Positions 17,885 to 25,127 of a stretch of DNA of 64,000 bases are shown in pieces (positions within the stretch are counted from its first letter, which is position 1; each line of letters opens with the position of its first letter). The position numbers and the translations under genes are program-made. Origin of the DNA: Chitinophaga pinensis (GTDB taxonomy: Bacteria > Bacteroidota > Bacteroidia > Chitinophagales > Chitinophagaceae). The stretch covers positions 4,588,001-4,652,000 of the forward strand of contig LR632930.1 in assembly GCA_902167325.1 (NCBI GenBank), written 5' to 3'. The notes under the pieces are model-generated. The model searched no databases and was not told the DNA's origin. It saw only the letters and a list, made by a program, of their open reading frames with translations.

Positions 17885-19138
17885 ATGGATCAAAACCTGA
17901 TTGAACGCGCTGTATACCTCTTGCAGCATCGAAAATACCGCGAAGCGGAAACTGCCATCCAGCAAACGCTGGCCCGCTATCCCATGGATACAAACGCCCT
18001 CGGGCTGCTGGCTGAAGTAAAGATCCAGCTGGATGAACATGCCGAAGCTCTGCAGATCGTGAACGACACCATCGGACTTGACCCTGCCGACGACCGGTTA
18101 TACTACCAGCGCGCACGCATCCACCTCAATAACGAGGATTACAATGCCGCGGAAGCAGACCTTCGCGAAGCCATCCGCCTCGATCCGCAGGAAGCCGGGT
18201 ACTACGCCATGTATGCCATGCTGCTGAACCAGCGCAAGAAGTTCTCCGAAGCCCTCTCCTATGCCGAACAGGCCCTGCAGGTAGACCCTGAGAACGTATA
18301 CGCCCTCAATGCCCGCAGCACGGCGCTGCTGAAGCTGAACCGCAAAGAGGAATCTTTCGAAGGCATCGAAGACGCATTCCGGCACGATCCGGAGAACCCG
18401 TACACCCATGCCAACTACGGCTGGGGCCTCCTCGAAAAAGGAGATGCAAAAAAAGCATTGGAACACTTCCGGGAAGCACTCCGGATAGACCCGTCCATGC
18501 AAATGGCGCAAACAGGTATGATTGAAGCCCTGAAGAGCCGCTACCTCGTGTACCGCCTCTTCCTGAAATACGCTTTCTTCATGGCCAAGCTTTCCGAGAA
18601 GTACCAATGGGCCTTTATCATTGGCCTATACCTCGTAACAAAGCTGCTCAGCCGCACTGCGCAGGCAAATCCGGAGCTATCGCCCTACCTGATGCCCATC
18701 GTCTATATCCTTATCGCATTCGCTTTCACCACATGGATCATGGAACCGGTGAGCAACCTGTTCCTCCGCTTCAACAAGTATGGCAAATACATGCTCGACG
18801 AGAAAGAGATCAGCGCTTCCAATGGTGTGGCAGTAAGTGCTGCAGTAGCCGTGATTGGTGCCATTGGCCTGATTGCCACAGGCGGAGCGGGCTGGCTGGT
18901 GATGACTTACGCGGGCATCTCTTACATGATACCCCTCAGCGTACGGAACAAAACCTTTAAGCAGCCCCTGTTGATGCAGCTCTATATCTATGGACTGGGC
19001 GCCATGGCAATAGCCGCCATCGCTGCCGGCTTCATTACGGGCGATCCCTTCACGCTCTGGTCCATCATCTACCTGTTCGGCTTCATCGCCTTCCAGTGGG
19101 TGGTGAACTTCGCCATGATCAGGAGAAGCAACCGGTAA
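17885..19138 (+). CDS. TPR-repeat polytopic membrane protein
   Basis: A 417-residue protein. The first 210 residues form about six TPR repeats (for example YREAETAIQQTLARYPMDTN and AEADLREAIRLDPQEAGYYA). The second half contains about five hydrophobic segments (about 238-252, 267-288, 311-348, 358-382 and 391-412), so the TPR domain should sit in the cytoplasm tethered to the inner membrane. Translation begins one base after the stop of the AAA+ gene, which strongly suggests coupling. A strong terminator follows at 19161. The transmembrane half resembles no transporter I recognise; it could be the membrane anchor or effector of the preceding two proteins. Confidence 0.8.
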   Translation: MDQNLIERAVYLLQHRKYREAETAIQQTLARYPMDTNALGLLAEVKIQLDEHAEALQIVNDTIGLDPADDRLYYQRARIHLNNEDYNAAEADLREAIRLDPQEAGYYAMYAMLLNQRKKFSEALSYAEQALQVDPENVYALNARSTALLKLNRKEESFEGIEDAFRHDPENPYTHANYGWGLLEKGDAKKALEHFREALRIDPSMQMAQTGMIEALKSRYLVYRLFLKYAFFMAKLSEKYQWAFIIGLYLVTKLLSRTAQANPELSPYLMPIVYILIAFAFTTWIMEPVSNLFLRFNKYGKYMLDEKEISASNGVAVSAAVAVIGAIGLIATGGAGWLVMTYAGISYMIPLSVRNKTFKQPLLMQLYIYGLGAMAIAAIAAGFITGDPFTLWSIIYLFGFIAFQWVVNFAMIRRSNR

Positions 19139-19160
19139 TACATACTTCAAAAGTTATAAT

Positions 19161-19190
19161 GCCCGCGGCCCTGAAAGCCGCGGGCTTTTT
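19161..19190 (+). terminator. Strong rho-independent terminator
   Basis: GCCCGCGGC (19161-19169) pairs perfectly with GCCGCGGGC (19177-19185) around a seven-base loop, followed by TTTTT. It closes the DAC/AAA+/TPR operon. Confidence 0.9.
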
Positions 19191-19279
19191 ATTGTATGGG
19201 GCACAGACAAACTTCCGCCCTCCTGCCGTTACCGCGTTGCCCTTTTTATTTCCAGAAGTGGCGTGGTATCTTGGGGAGC

Positions 19280-21136
19280 ATGAAAACATGCTTTGTATGG
19301 CTCCTCGGCGCACTGCTGCTGTCCGGGGCAGCTACCGCACAGGATACACTCTTCCGCTTCGCACTCGTAACCGATACACACGTAGGGGTACAAACCGGTC
19401 TGGAAGATCTGGAACGTACCATCCGCGACCTTAACCAGCTCCCCGGGATCGATTTCGTGATCTTTTCAGGCGATGTGACCGAGTTTGGTTCTGATGCGGA
19501 ACTGAAGCTGGCCAAACAAACGATCGACCAGCTGAAGAAGCCCTGGCACATCATCCCCGGCAACCACGATACCAAATGGTCGGAAAGCGGCTGCAACTCT
19601 TTCCGCACCGTATTCGGTAACGAAACATTTCAGTTCGATCATAAAGGCTACCGCTTCATTGGCACCAACAGCGGCCCTAATATGCGCATGGGACCCGGAC
19701 AGGTTCCCCGCGAGAACATGGTATGGCTCCGCAAAACGCTGGACCGTACTCCTGCTGCCATGCCCATCGTTTACGTCAACCATTATCCCCTCGACGAAGG
19801 ACTCAACAACTGGCTCGATGTATACGGAATGCTGCGCAACAAAAACGTACAGCTCATGCTCTGCGGCCATGGTCATGCCAACCGCATTTATACCCGCACC
19901 GCCATCCCCAACGTTATGTGCCGCTCTAACCTTCGGGCAAAAGATGCGGTGGGCGGATATAACATCGTATCCATCCTGCGCGATTCCATTGTATTCGAAG
20001 AACGCCGTCCGGCTACGGAAACGCGCCCTGCATGGCACCGTATGCCCCTTACCGCCAATGCCTCCGCCAAATACCCTCCCATTACTGACGATGCCGCCAA
20101 ACGTGTAAACGATTCTTTCCCGAATGTGAAAGTAAAATGGCAGATACAGGAAGACGGGGATATGGGCAGTGCAGTAGCTGTGGCTGATGGCAAAGTCATC
20201 TATACAACTACCAACGGCGATATTAAAGCGGCCGATCTGCAGACCGGCAAGATCCGCTGGCGCTATAAAACCGGCGGAAAAATATATGCTACCCCGCTTG
20301 TACACGCTGGCCATGTAGTGGTTCCCTGCTCCGACGGAAAGGTATACTGCCTGAAGCTCTCCAACGGCAAACGCGCATGGATAAAGGAAACGGGCATGGC
20401 TATCGTATCATCTCCCGCCCGCTCGGGAGAACTGGCCATCATTGCAGGGTCCGACGGGCATTGCAGGGCATGGAACATCCTTTCCGGCGAGCAGGTATGG
20501 GACCACCCCGGCATAAAGGGATTTGTGGAAACCCGGCCGCTGGTGTATGGAGATAAAGTACTCTTTGGCACCTGGGGCAACCAGTTTTATGCATTGAACG
20601 CGCAAACCGGCGCGCCTGTATGGGAATGGACCAACGGGTCCGCCAACCGCATGTTTTCTCCCGCAGCAGTATGGCCCGTGGCTTCCATGAGCCGCGCATG
20701 GATCGTTTCGCCGGACCGGTATATGACCGTTATCGATACCGAAACCGGTAACACCGTATGGCGCCACCGCGATGATCAGCAGTGGGTACGCGAAGCACTG
20801 GGCCAGTCGGAAGACAGCGCTCATATTTACGCCAAATCCATGCAGGGAAACATCCTCGCCTTCGATGCCAAAGCAGGAGCGCGTAAGCTCATCTGGCAGT
20901 CGCCCGTACAATTGGGGTACGAAATTTGTCCTACCCCTATAATGGAGAAAGACGGTATGGTATTCATAGCAGGACAATCAGGTCTCGTGAGCGCCCTCTC
21001 GGCTACTGATGGCTCCCTCCGCTGGAAGCACCAGTTTTCCAACTGCCTCGTTAACACTGTACAGCCACTTACCGGCAACCTTGTACTGGCTTCTTCGATG
21101 GACGGGAAGCTGGTGTGCCTGGAAGCCGCGCCATAA
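19280..21136 (+). CDS. Exported metallophosphoesterase with PQQ-like beta-propeller
   Basis: A 618-residue secreted protein. After a signal peptide (residues 1-21, VWLLGALLLSGAATAQ) comes a calcineurin-like phosphoesterase with all metal motifs: LVTDTHVG, FSGDVTEFG, IPGNHDTK, VNHYPLD and CGHGHANR. From about residue 300 it turns into a propeller with repeated AADLQTGKIRWRYKT, CLKLSNGKRAWIKE and ALNAQTGAPVWEW segments typical of PQQ-like repeats (usually a protein-binding scaffold here rather than a quinone site). The ATG at 19280 is chosen because it opens the signal peptide and TATCTTGG just upstream resembles a -7 box. It probably hydrolyses a phosphoester in the periplasm; the substrate is unknown. 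Confidence 0.9.
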   Translation: MKTCFVWLLGALLLSGAATAQDTLFRFALVTDTHVGVQTGLEDLERTIRDLNQLPGIDFVIFSGDVTEFGSDAELKLAKQTIDQLKKPWHIIPGNHDTKWSESGCNSFRTVFGNETFQFDHKGYRFIGTNSGPNMRMGPGQVPRENMVWLRKTLDRTPAAMPIVYVNHYPLDEGLNNWLDVYGMLRNKNVQLMLCGHGHANRIYTRTAIPNVMCRSNLRAKDAVGGYNIVSILRDSIVFEERRPATETRPAWHRMPLTANASAKYPPITDDAAKRVNDSFPNVKVKWQIQEDGDMGSAVAVADGKVIYTTTNGDIKAADLQTGKIRWRYKTGGKIYATPLVHAGHVVVPCSDGKVYCLKLSNGKRAWIKETGMAIVSSPARSGELAIIAGSDGHCRAWNILSGEQVWDHPGIKGFVETRPLVYGDKVLFGTWGNQFYALNAQTGAPVWEWTNGSANRMFSPAAVWPVASMSRAWIVSPDRYMTVIDTETGNTVWRHRDDQQWVREALGQSEDSAHIYAKSMQGNILAFDAKAGARKLIWQSPVQLGYEICPTPIMEKDGMVFIAGQSGLVSALSATDGSLRWKHQFSNCLVNTVQPLTGNLVLASSMDGKLVCLEAAP

Positions 21137-21170
21137 ATCATTTTTGAACGGGAATCATCCAGAACGAAGA

Positions 21171-21200
21171 AAGCCGGCAGGAATTTCCTGACCGGCTTTT
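21171..21200. terminator. Hairpin terminator between convergent genes
   Basis: AAGCCGGcAGGAA and TTCCTgACCGGCTT form a long stem with a T run on the plus side (TTTTC) and a weaker one on the minus side. It separates the convergent phosphoesterase and GNAT genes and may serve both. Confidence 0.75.
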
Positions 21201-21226
21201 CTATTGTATCGGAATATACTGATATA

Positions 21227-21751
21227 TTATCCTACTTCTTCAAACGCTTTGGGGTATCCCACCTGTCCGGCTTTCCCATTCAAGGCACCGGGCACCAGTT
21301 CCACCGCCATAAATGCTTCATCCGGTACTTCGTAAGTAGTACGGATACCGGATTTTGAAGCCGGTTCGAATCCGAACTTCGGGTAGTATTCCGGGTGCCC
21401 CAGTACGATCACCGACTCATAACCGAGCGCGGCGGCTTCTTTCAGTGCATGGCGTATCAGCTGTCCGCCAACACCCATCTGGTGCAAAGCCGGTGTAACG
21501 GAAACGGGTGCCAGGGCGAGGGTTTCGTAATCCTGTCCATCGTCTCCCTTCAATGGTAAACGGGTCAGTAAAATATACCCTACCAGGTACTCACCTGCAT
21601 ATGCCACGATGGAAAGTTCCGGAATGTAATACAGGGTATCGCGCAGCTTATCTACGAGCCGGCTTTCATTATCCTGCCCGAAGGCAAGGGCGTTCAATTC
21701 ATAGATAGCCGGGAATTCTGCCGCTGTTTCCGGCCTGATGTGTAACTTCAT
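21227..21751 (-). CDS. GNAT family N-acetyltransferase
   Basis: A 174-residue acetyl-CoA-dependent acyltransferase. The order of GNAT motifs is visible: IRPETAAEFPAIYELNALAF at the start, YAGEYLVGYILLTRL for strand 4, then ALAPVSVTPALHQMGVGGQL (the Q/RxxGxG/A pyrophosphate loop is QMGVGG), and GYESVIVLGHPEYYPKFGFE for the last strands. The VLGHPEYYPKFGFEPA ending is typical of the YhbS-like subgroup. The acceptor is unknown. Upstream, two sets of 11-bp direct repeats (21903-21924 and 21972-22004) sit within 260 bases of its start codon and may control it. Confidence 0.9.
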   Translation of the reverse strand: MKLHIRPETAAEFPAIYELNALAFGQDNESRLVDKLRDTLYYIPELSIVAYAGEYLVGYILLTRLPLKGDDGQDYETLALAPVSVTPALHQMGVGGQLIRHALKEAAALGYESVIVLGHPEYYPKFGFEPASKSGIRTTYEVPDEAFMAVELVPGALNGKAGQVGYPKAFEEVG

Positions 21752-21902
21752 ATCCTGTTCAAATGAATTTTTTGGATGCTTTTTACGGGTTAACGAACGA
21801 AGGTCCTTTAGCTACGTAAATGTACTGGGAATATCCTTGCAAACCATGAAAATTCAGGGCTTATTACCACCTTTCTTTCCCCCTTTTTATGGCTTACCAA
21901 AA

Positions 21903-22004
21903 GGGTACTTAATGGGTACTTTACCCCTACAGTAGCGGGTTTGGTATCCTTTTATATACAGTACATATTCATTAACCCTTCTTTAACCCTTCTTTAACCC
22001 TTCA
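21903..22004. repeat. Two sets of 11-bp direct repeats upstream of GNAT gene
   Basis: The 365-base gap between the GNAT and MuiA-like genes contains GGGTACTTAAT followed directly by GGGTACTTTAC (21903-21924), and further on three head-to-tail copies of TTAACCCTTC(T/A) (21972-22004). Both repeats have an 11-bp period, about one helical turn, so proteins bound to them would line up on one DNA face. The rest of the gap holds the minus-strand terminator at 22068-22096 and nothing else I recognise. Confidence 0.55.
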
Positions 22005-22067
22005 TTTACCAGCTTTATTCTCCCCTGACAGTTAACTTCAGATGGCTGATTAGCAGCCTCCCGGGAT

Positions 22068-22096
22068 AAAAAAAGCGCGGGATCTCTCCCGCGCTT
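22068..22096 (-). terminator. Rho-independent terminator of MuiA-like gene
   Basis: AAGCGCGGGA (22073-22082) pairs with TCCCGCGCTT (22087-22096); on the minus strand the stem is followed by seven T. It lies just downstream of the minus-strand gene ending at 22117. Confidence 0.9.
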
Positions 22097-22116
22097 CCGC
22101 CCATGAAAAGGCTCAT

Positions 22117-23763
22117 TTATAAACCCTGATATTGTACTCCTTTCGGATGTTTTACGGTGTAGGTGAGGCGCAGTGTCCTGGATTCTCCCGGCTTCAGGTC
22201 AAGTTCCCATGCCAGCTCCCCGGTTTCTGCGTTCACTGTGGCACCTGAAGACTCAGACAGGTCGGTTTCCACGTTTTTATCCGTGGAAATGGGGTACTGG
22301 TCTTTCAGCTGCAGCTTCACGGCTTCCTGCTTGCCATTCCTTACCCGGATCTCGTAGGTATATGTTTTCCTTACGGAACTGCCGATCAGTTTGGTGCCGC
22401 TCATCTGCGCCATCAGTTCCCTGCGGATCACCACCTGGCGGTCGCGGCCGAGGCTTACTTTCAGCGTATCTTCCGTTGCCTGCGGGTTGATCCATGTTTT
22501 ACCGGCATAGAGGTTGCCGATCATGATATTAGCCTCGCCGGGCAGCAGGTTATAGGCTGCAAAATTTGTCACATTCGCCATGAGGAACGCATCCTGATCC
22601 AGCTTGGGAACAGAATAGTAGAGATAGCTGGCAGGCATATCCATTTCCTTCAGTACCACGGAATGGTTTTCACCATTACCCGCAATGTCGTAAGGGATAT
22701 CGATGTCAAAACTGGCACTGGTCTGGTGCTGCACGATGGATGCAGGCACTGCTGCAGGCGGAGGAGGTGGCGCGGCCATGGTGCTTACGCCACGGATCTT
22801 AATATCAGCGGATTTCTTTTGTTCACCATAACCTACTACCGCCACTTCTTCCATCGCACGGGAGCCATACAATGCAGCATTCACCTCATTCTTGTATCTC
22901 GTATAATCAATCTGCTGCTGCAGGAACCAGGTTGCCAGTTCGGGCACTACCCCGCTGTTGGAAGGGTTACCCGTGTTCAGCGTGAGTTTCACATTCTTCC
23001 AGTCGAGTCCCGTTTGCTGACGCACGTTGGCTTTGTACATCAGTTTCAGGGGTTTGGAGATGTTTTCCAGCTTCAGGTCGTAGTTAGTATTCCAACCCGC
23101 ATCCAATGCCACATAACGGATCTCCAGGGTACCACTCACGGCGGCGGGGGCCATCAGTTGCAGTACGATTTGTCCGCCGGCGGCTTCCGGGTTTTCGTTC
23201 AGCTCTTTCATCTGTTGCAGGATGCGGGTGCGCAACTGCGTCAGTTTTGCTTCTTTTTCTTCCAGTGCAAAAATGCTGTTGCGCAATTCTATCTGTTTGG
23301 CGGCATAATAATCTGCCAGCTTCGTTAATTCCGCCACATTCGCGTTGTTACCACTCAGCGCCTGATTCTTATCCAGCAACGCCAGTGTACCTTCCTGCGC
23401 CTTGCGGGTATTGGCCAGTTTGGAAAGCGCCAGTTTCACATTCTCCAGACTGTCTGCCAGCTGCCGGAAAGCAGGTTTTTCCACCACATCGGGGAGGAAG
23501 TTCTGACCGAATCCTGCAGACATAACGGTTACCGCTCCGGGAGCGCTCACCTGTATGCTGCTTTCATCGATGCGGGCTGCCACTTTACCCACTACCACGC
23601 GGCTCACGCCCTTAGGGATGGATACTTTGGCAGTATGGAACATTTCCGCGCCCTGGCTATACACCGTAACGGATTTAATAGTGGACCCTGTATAATGGGG
23701 TTCCTGCGCCTGTGCTTCGAGGGCAGTAAATGCTATGAGAAAAAGTGCTATGCGTTGTATCAT
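22117..23763 (-). CDS. Exported MuiA-family protein (DUF4140/DUF4139)
   Basis: A 548-residue secreted protein of the mucoidy inhibitor A type. It has a signal peptide (residues 1-20), an N-terminal DUF4140 domain (SVTVYSQGAEMFHTAKVSIP), a coiled-coil region (about 95-195), and the C-terminal DUF4139 domain beginning near 208 (VSGTLEIRYVALDAGWNTNY, QQTGLDWKNVKLTLNTGNPS, RKTYTYEIRVRNG, ESRTLRLTYTVKHPKG). Between residues 305 and 345 an insert reads MEEVAVVGYGEQKKSADIKI followed by RGVST and a run of prolines, which copies the plug-start motif of SusC transporters. The family function is not known; location in the periplasm or outer membrane is likely. A dedicated terminator follows. Confidence 0.85.
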   Translation of the reverse strand: MIQRIALFLIAFTALEAQAQEPHYTGSTIKSVTVYSQGAEMFHTAKVSIPKGVSRVVVGKVAARIDESSIQVSAPGAVTVMSAGFGQNFLPDVVEKPAFRQLADSLENVKLALSKLANTRKAQEGTLALLDKNQALSGNNANVAELTKLADYYAAKQIELRNSIFALEEKEAKLTQLRTRILQQMKELNENPEAAGGQIVLQLMAPAAVSGTLEIRYVALDAGWNTNYDLKLENISKPLKLMYKANVRQQTGLDWKNVKLTLNTGNPSNSGVVPELATWFLQQQIDYTRYKNEVNAALYGSRAMEEVAVVGYGEQKKSADIKIRGVSTMAAPPPPPAAVPASIVQHQTSASFDIDIPYDIAGNGENHSVVLKEMDMPASYLYYSVPKLDQDAFLMANVTNFAAYNLLPGEANIMIGNLYAGKTWINPQATEDTLKVSLGRDRQVVIRRELMAQMSGTKLIGSSVRKTYTYEIRVRNGKQEAVKLQLKDQYPISTDKNVETDLSESSGATVNAETGELAWELDLKPGESRTLRLTYTVKHPKGVQYQGL

Positions 23764-23882
23764 GCCGTGCTATTTTACCTTCCGGATGCACTATTTTATC
23801 CTTTTCCATAAACGATTTGTTAAAAAAAAGCAAAAGCCTTGCGGGCATGACATTTATCATAGATGCCGGAACGCTTCAATAG

Positions 23883-23890
23883 TACTTTTG
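23883..23890 (+). promoter_or_regulatory. Bacteroidota -7 promoter box
   Basis: TACTTTTG matches TAnnTTTG exactly and lies 22 bases before the ATG at 23913, giving a short leader of roughly 15 bases. No clear -33 element was found. Confidence 0.65.
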
Positions 23891-23912
23891 CCCTACACCA
23901 AAACAGTACAGC

Positions 23913-24476
23913 ATGAAGCGTATGTTCCGGACTTTGACCGTCGCTATGTTAGGTGTTCTCAGCCTCCCGGCTGTAGCACAATCCGGCAAAACCGGCCTCT
24001 ATCTTTCGGCGGAAGATTTTGCAGAAGGAAAAGTAAGCTACGGTGCCGCACACCATAAGATTAAAGCAGATGTTCCGTTCCAGCATGGTAAAGTGAAAGT
24101 GGTGAACGGAGATAAGCAAATGCTGCTCGATAAAAACCTTTTATACGGTTACCGCGACAAGCATCAGCAGGATTACCGTTTTGTAGGAAACAATGCATAT
24201 AAGATCCTGGATGCCGCAGGCTTCCCGATATACAGCCGCGAAGTGGAAACTTCGAAAGGCAAAGGCAGGATAAAAGAAACGAAATTCTATTTCAGCACCC
24301 GCCCCGGAAGTGATGTTATGGAACTGACGATCGGTAATCTGAAACAGGCATTTCCCGACAACGGACAATTCCATCAAAAGCTGGATATGCAATTCCGCAG
24401 CAACGATGAACTGGCGAGGTTCGATGAGTTTTCAAAAGCGTTTACATTAAAGACGATATATAACGAGACGATTTAA
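23913..24476 (+). CDS. Secreted protein of unknown function
   Basis: A 187-residue protein with a clear signal peptide (FRTLTVAMLGVLSLPAVAQ, cleavage after AQ near residue 23). The mature part alternates short beta-type segments: GLYLSAEDFAEGKVSYGA, HGKVKVVNGDKQMLLDKN, LLYGYRDKHQQDYRFVGNNA and AYKILDAAGFPIYSREVE. The C-terminal portion (FRSNDELARFDEFSKAFTLK) looks helical. I recognise no family; similar small exported proteins of unknown role are common in Chitinophagaceae. It is transcribed alone from the promoter at 23883 and ends at the terminator at 24551. Confidence 0.75.
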   Translation: MKRMFRTLTVAMLGVLSLPAVAQSGKTGLYLSAEDFAEGKVSYGAAHHKIKADVPFQHGKVKVVNGDKQMLLDKNLLYGYRDKHQQDYRFVGNNAYKILDAAGFPIYSREVETSKGKGRIKETKFYFSTRPGSDVMELTIGNLKQAFPDNGQFHQKLDMQFRSNDELARFDEFSKAFTLKTIYNETI

Positions 24477-24550
24477 GTTAAGAATCAACAGAAGAACATG
24501 AGTGTGTAAGAAAAGAATCGTGTGAGTGTTTTCAGTAGAGGATTAAAAGG

Positions 24551-24571
24551 CCGGCATTAGCCGGTCTTTTT
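24551..24571 (+). terminator. Rho-independent terminator
   Basis: CCGGC-ATTA-GCCGG followed by TCTTTTT, 75 bases after the stop of the secreted protein gene. Confidence 0.75.
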
Positions 24572-24875
24572 CGTTTTATACCCCTGTAACTAAATTGCGG
24601 AGGTTTCACACGAATTTCTCACAATCCCCCTTTTTCCCCATGATCCGGCACGGGTTATGCTCTTATAAGCTTTTTAACTTCACAATCAGCAACCCTCATT
24701 CAATGGGAAGAGCTGATCGCCAAAATGAAGCACTTTTGTCATAATCAACTCATTATCAATTTATATGAGTCTAAAAACCACTAACCTGCCCCGGGCTGCA
24801 GCCGCCCGAACCACCCCCTCAGGTATGTTATCCCAAACACCTCATTACCAATACGTTACCGCATCAAGTCCGCAT

Positions 24876-24908
24876 CATGTCCACCTCATGTCCACCTCAT
24901 GTCCACCT
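24876..24908. repeat. Three tandem copies of an 11-bp unit
   Basis: CATGTCCACCT is repeated three times exactly (24876-24886, 24887-24897, 24898-24908), then decays into CATCTCCGTG. It lies in the 650-base gap between the secreted protein gene and the CBM9/DUF5916 gene. The rest of the gap is unusually rich in CCACC/CACC and has no gene-like frame. Either slippage-generated or a phased binding site. Confidence 0.6.
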
Positions 24909-25127
24909 CATCTCCGTGATAGACTGCCATTTCAGGTATTGTTCACGTACTGTAGACAGCCACACCCCGTACTGTAGCTCCCCTCTTCCTGTTTACTTAC
25001 ACACTTCCACGCACCTGCCAGCCCCTTTATTACGCGGTACATTCTCCATGCACAGTTCAGATTCTGATGCTCCCCATTCCTTCACATCCCTTTTTACATG
25101 AACGGAGATACAACCCGGTCACCTTTT

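Noticed and set aside
16597..17886. Minus-strand frame antisense to the TPR-AAA+ gene
   Set aside because: The plus strand carries Walker A, Walker B and arginine-finger motifs; the antisense product is low-complexity His/Ile/Val-rich.
24876..24908. CRISPR array
   Set aside because: Repeats are 11 bp, directly adjoining and without spacers; no cas genes.
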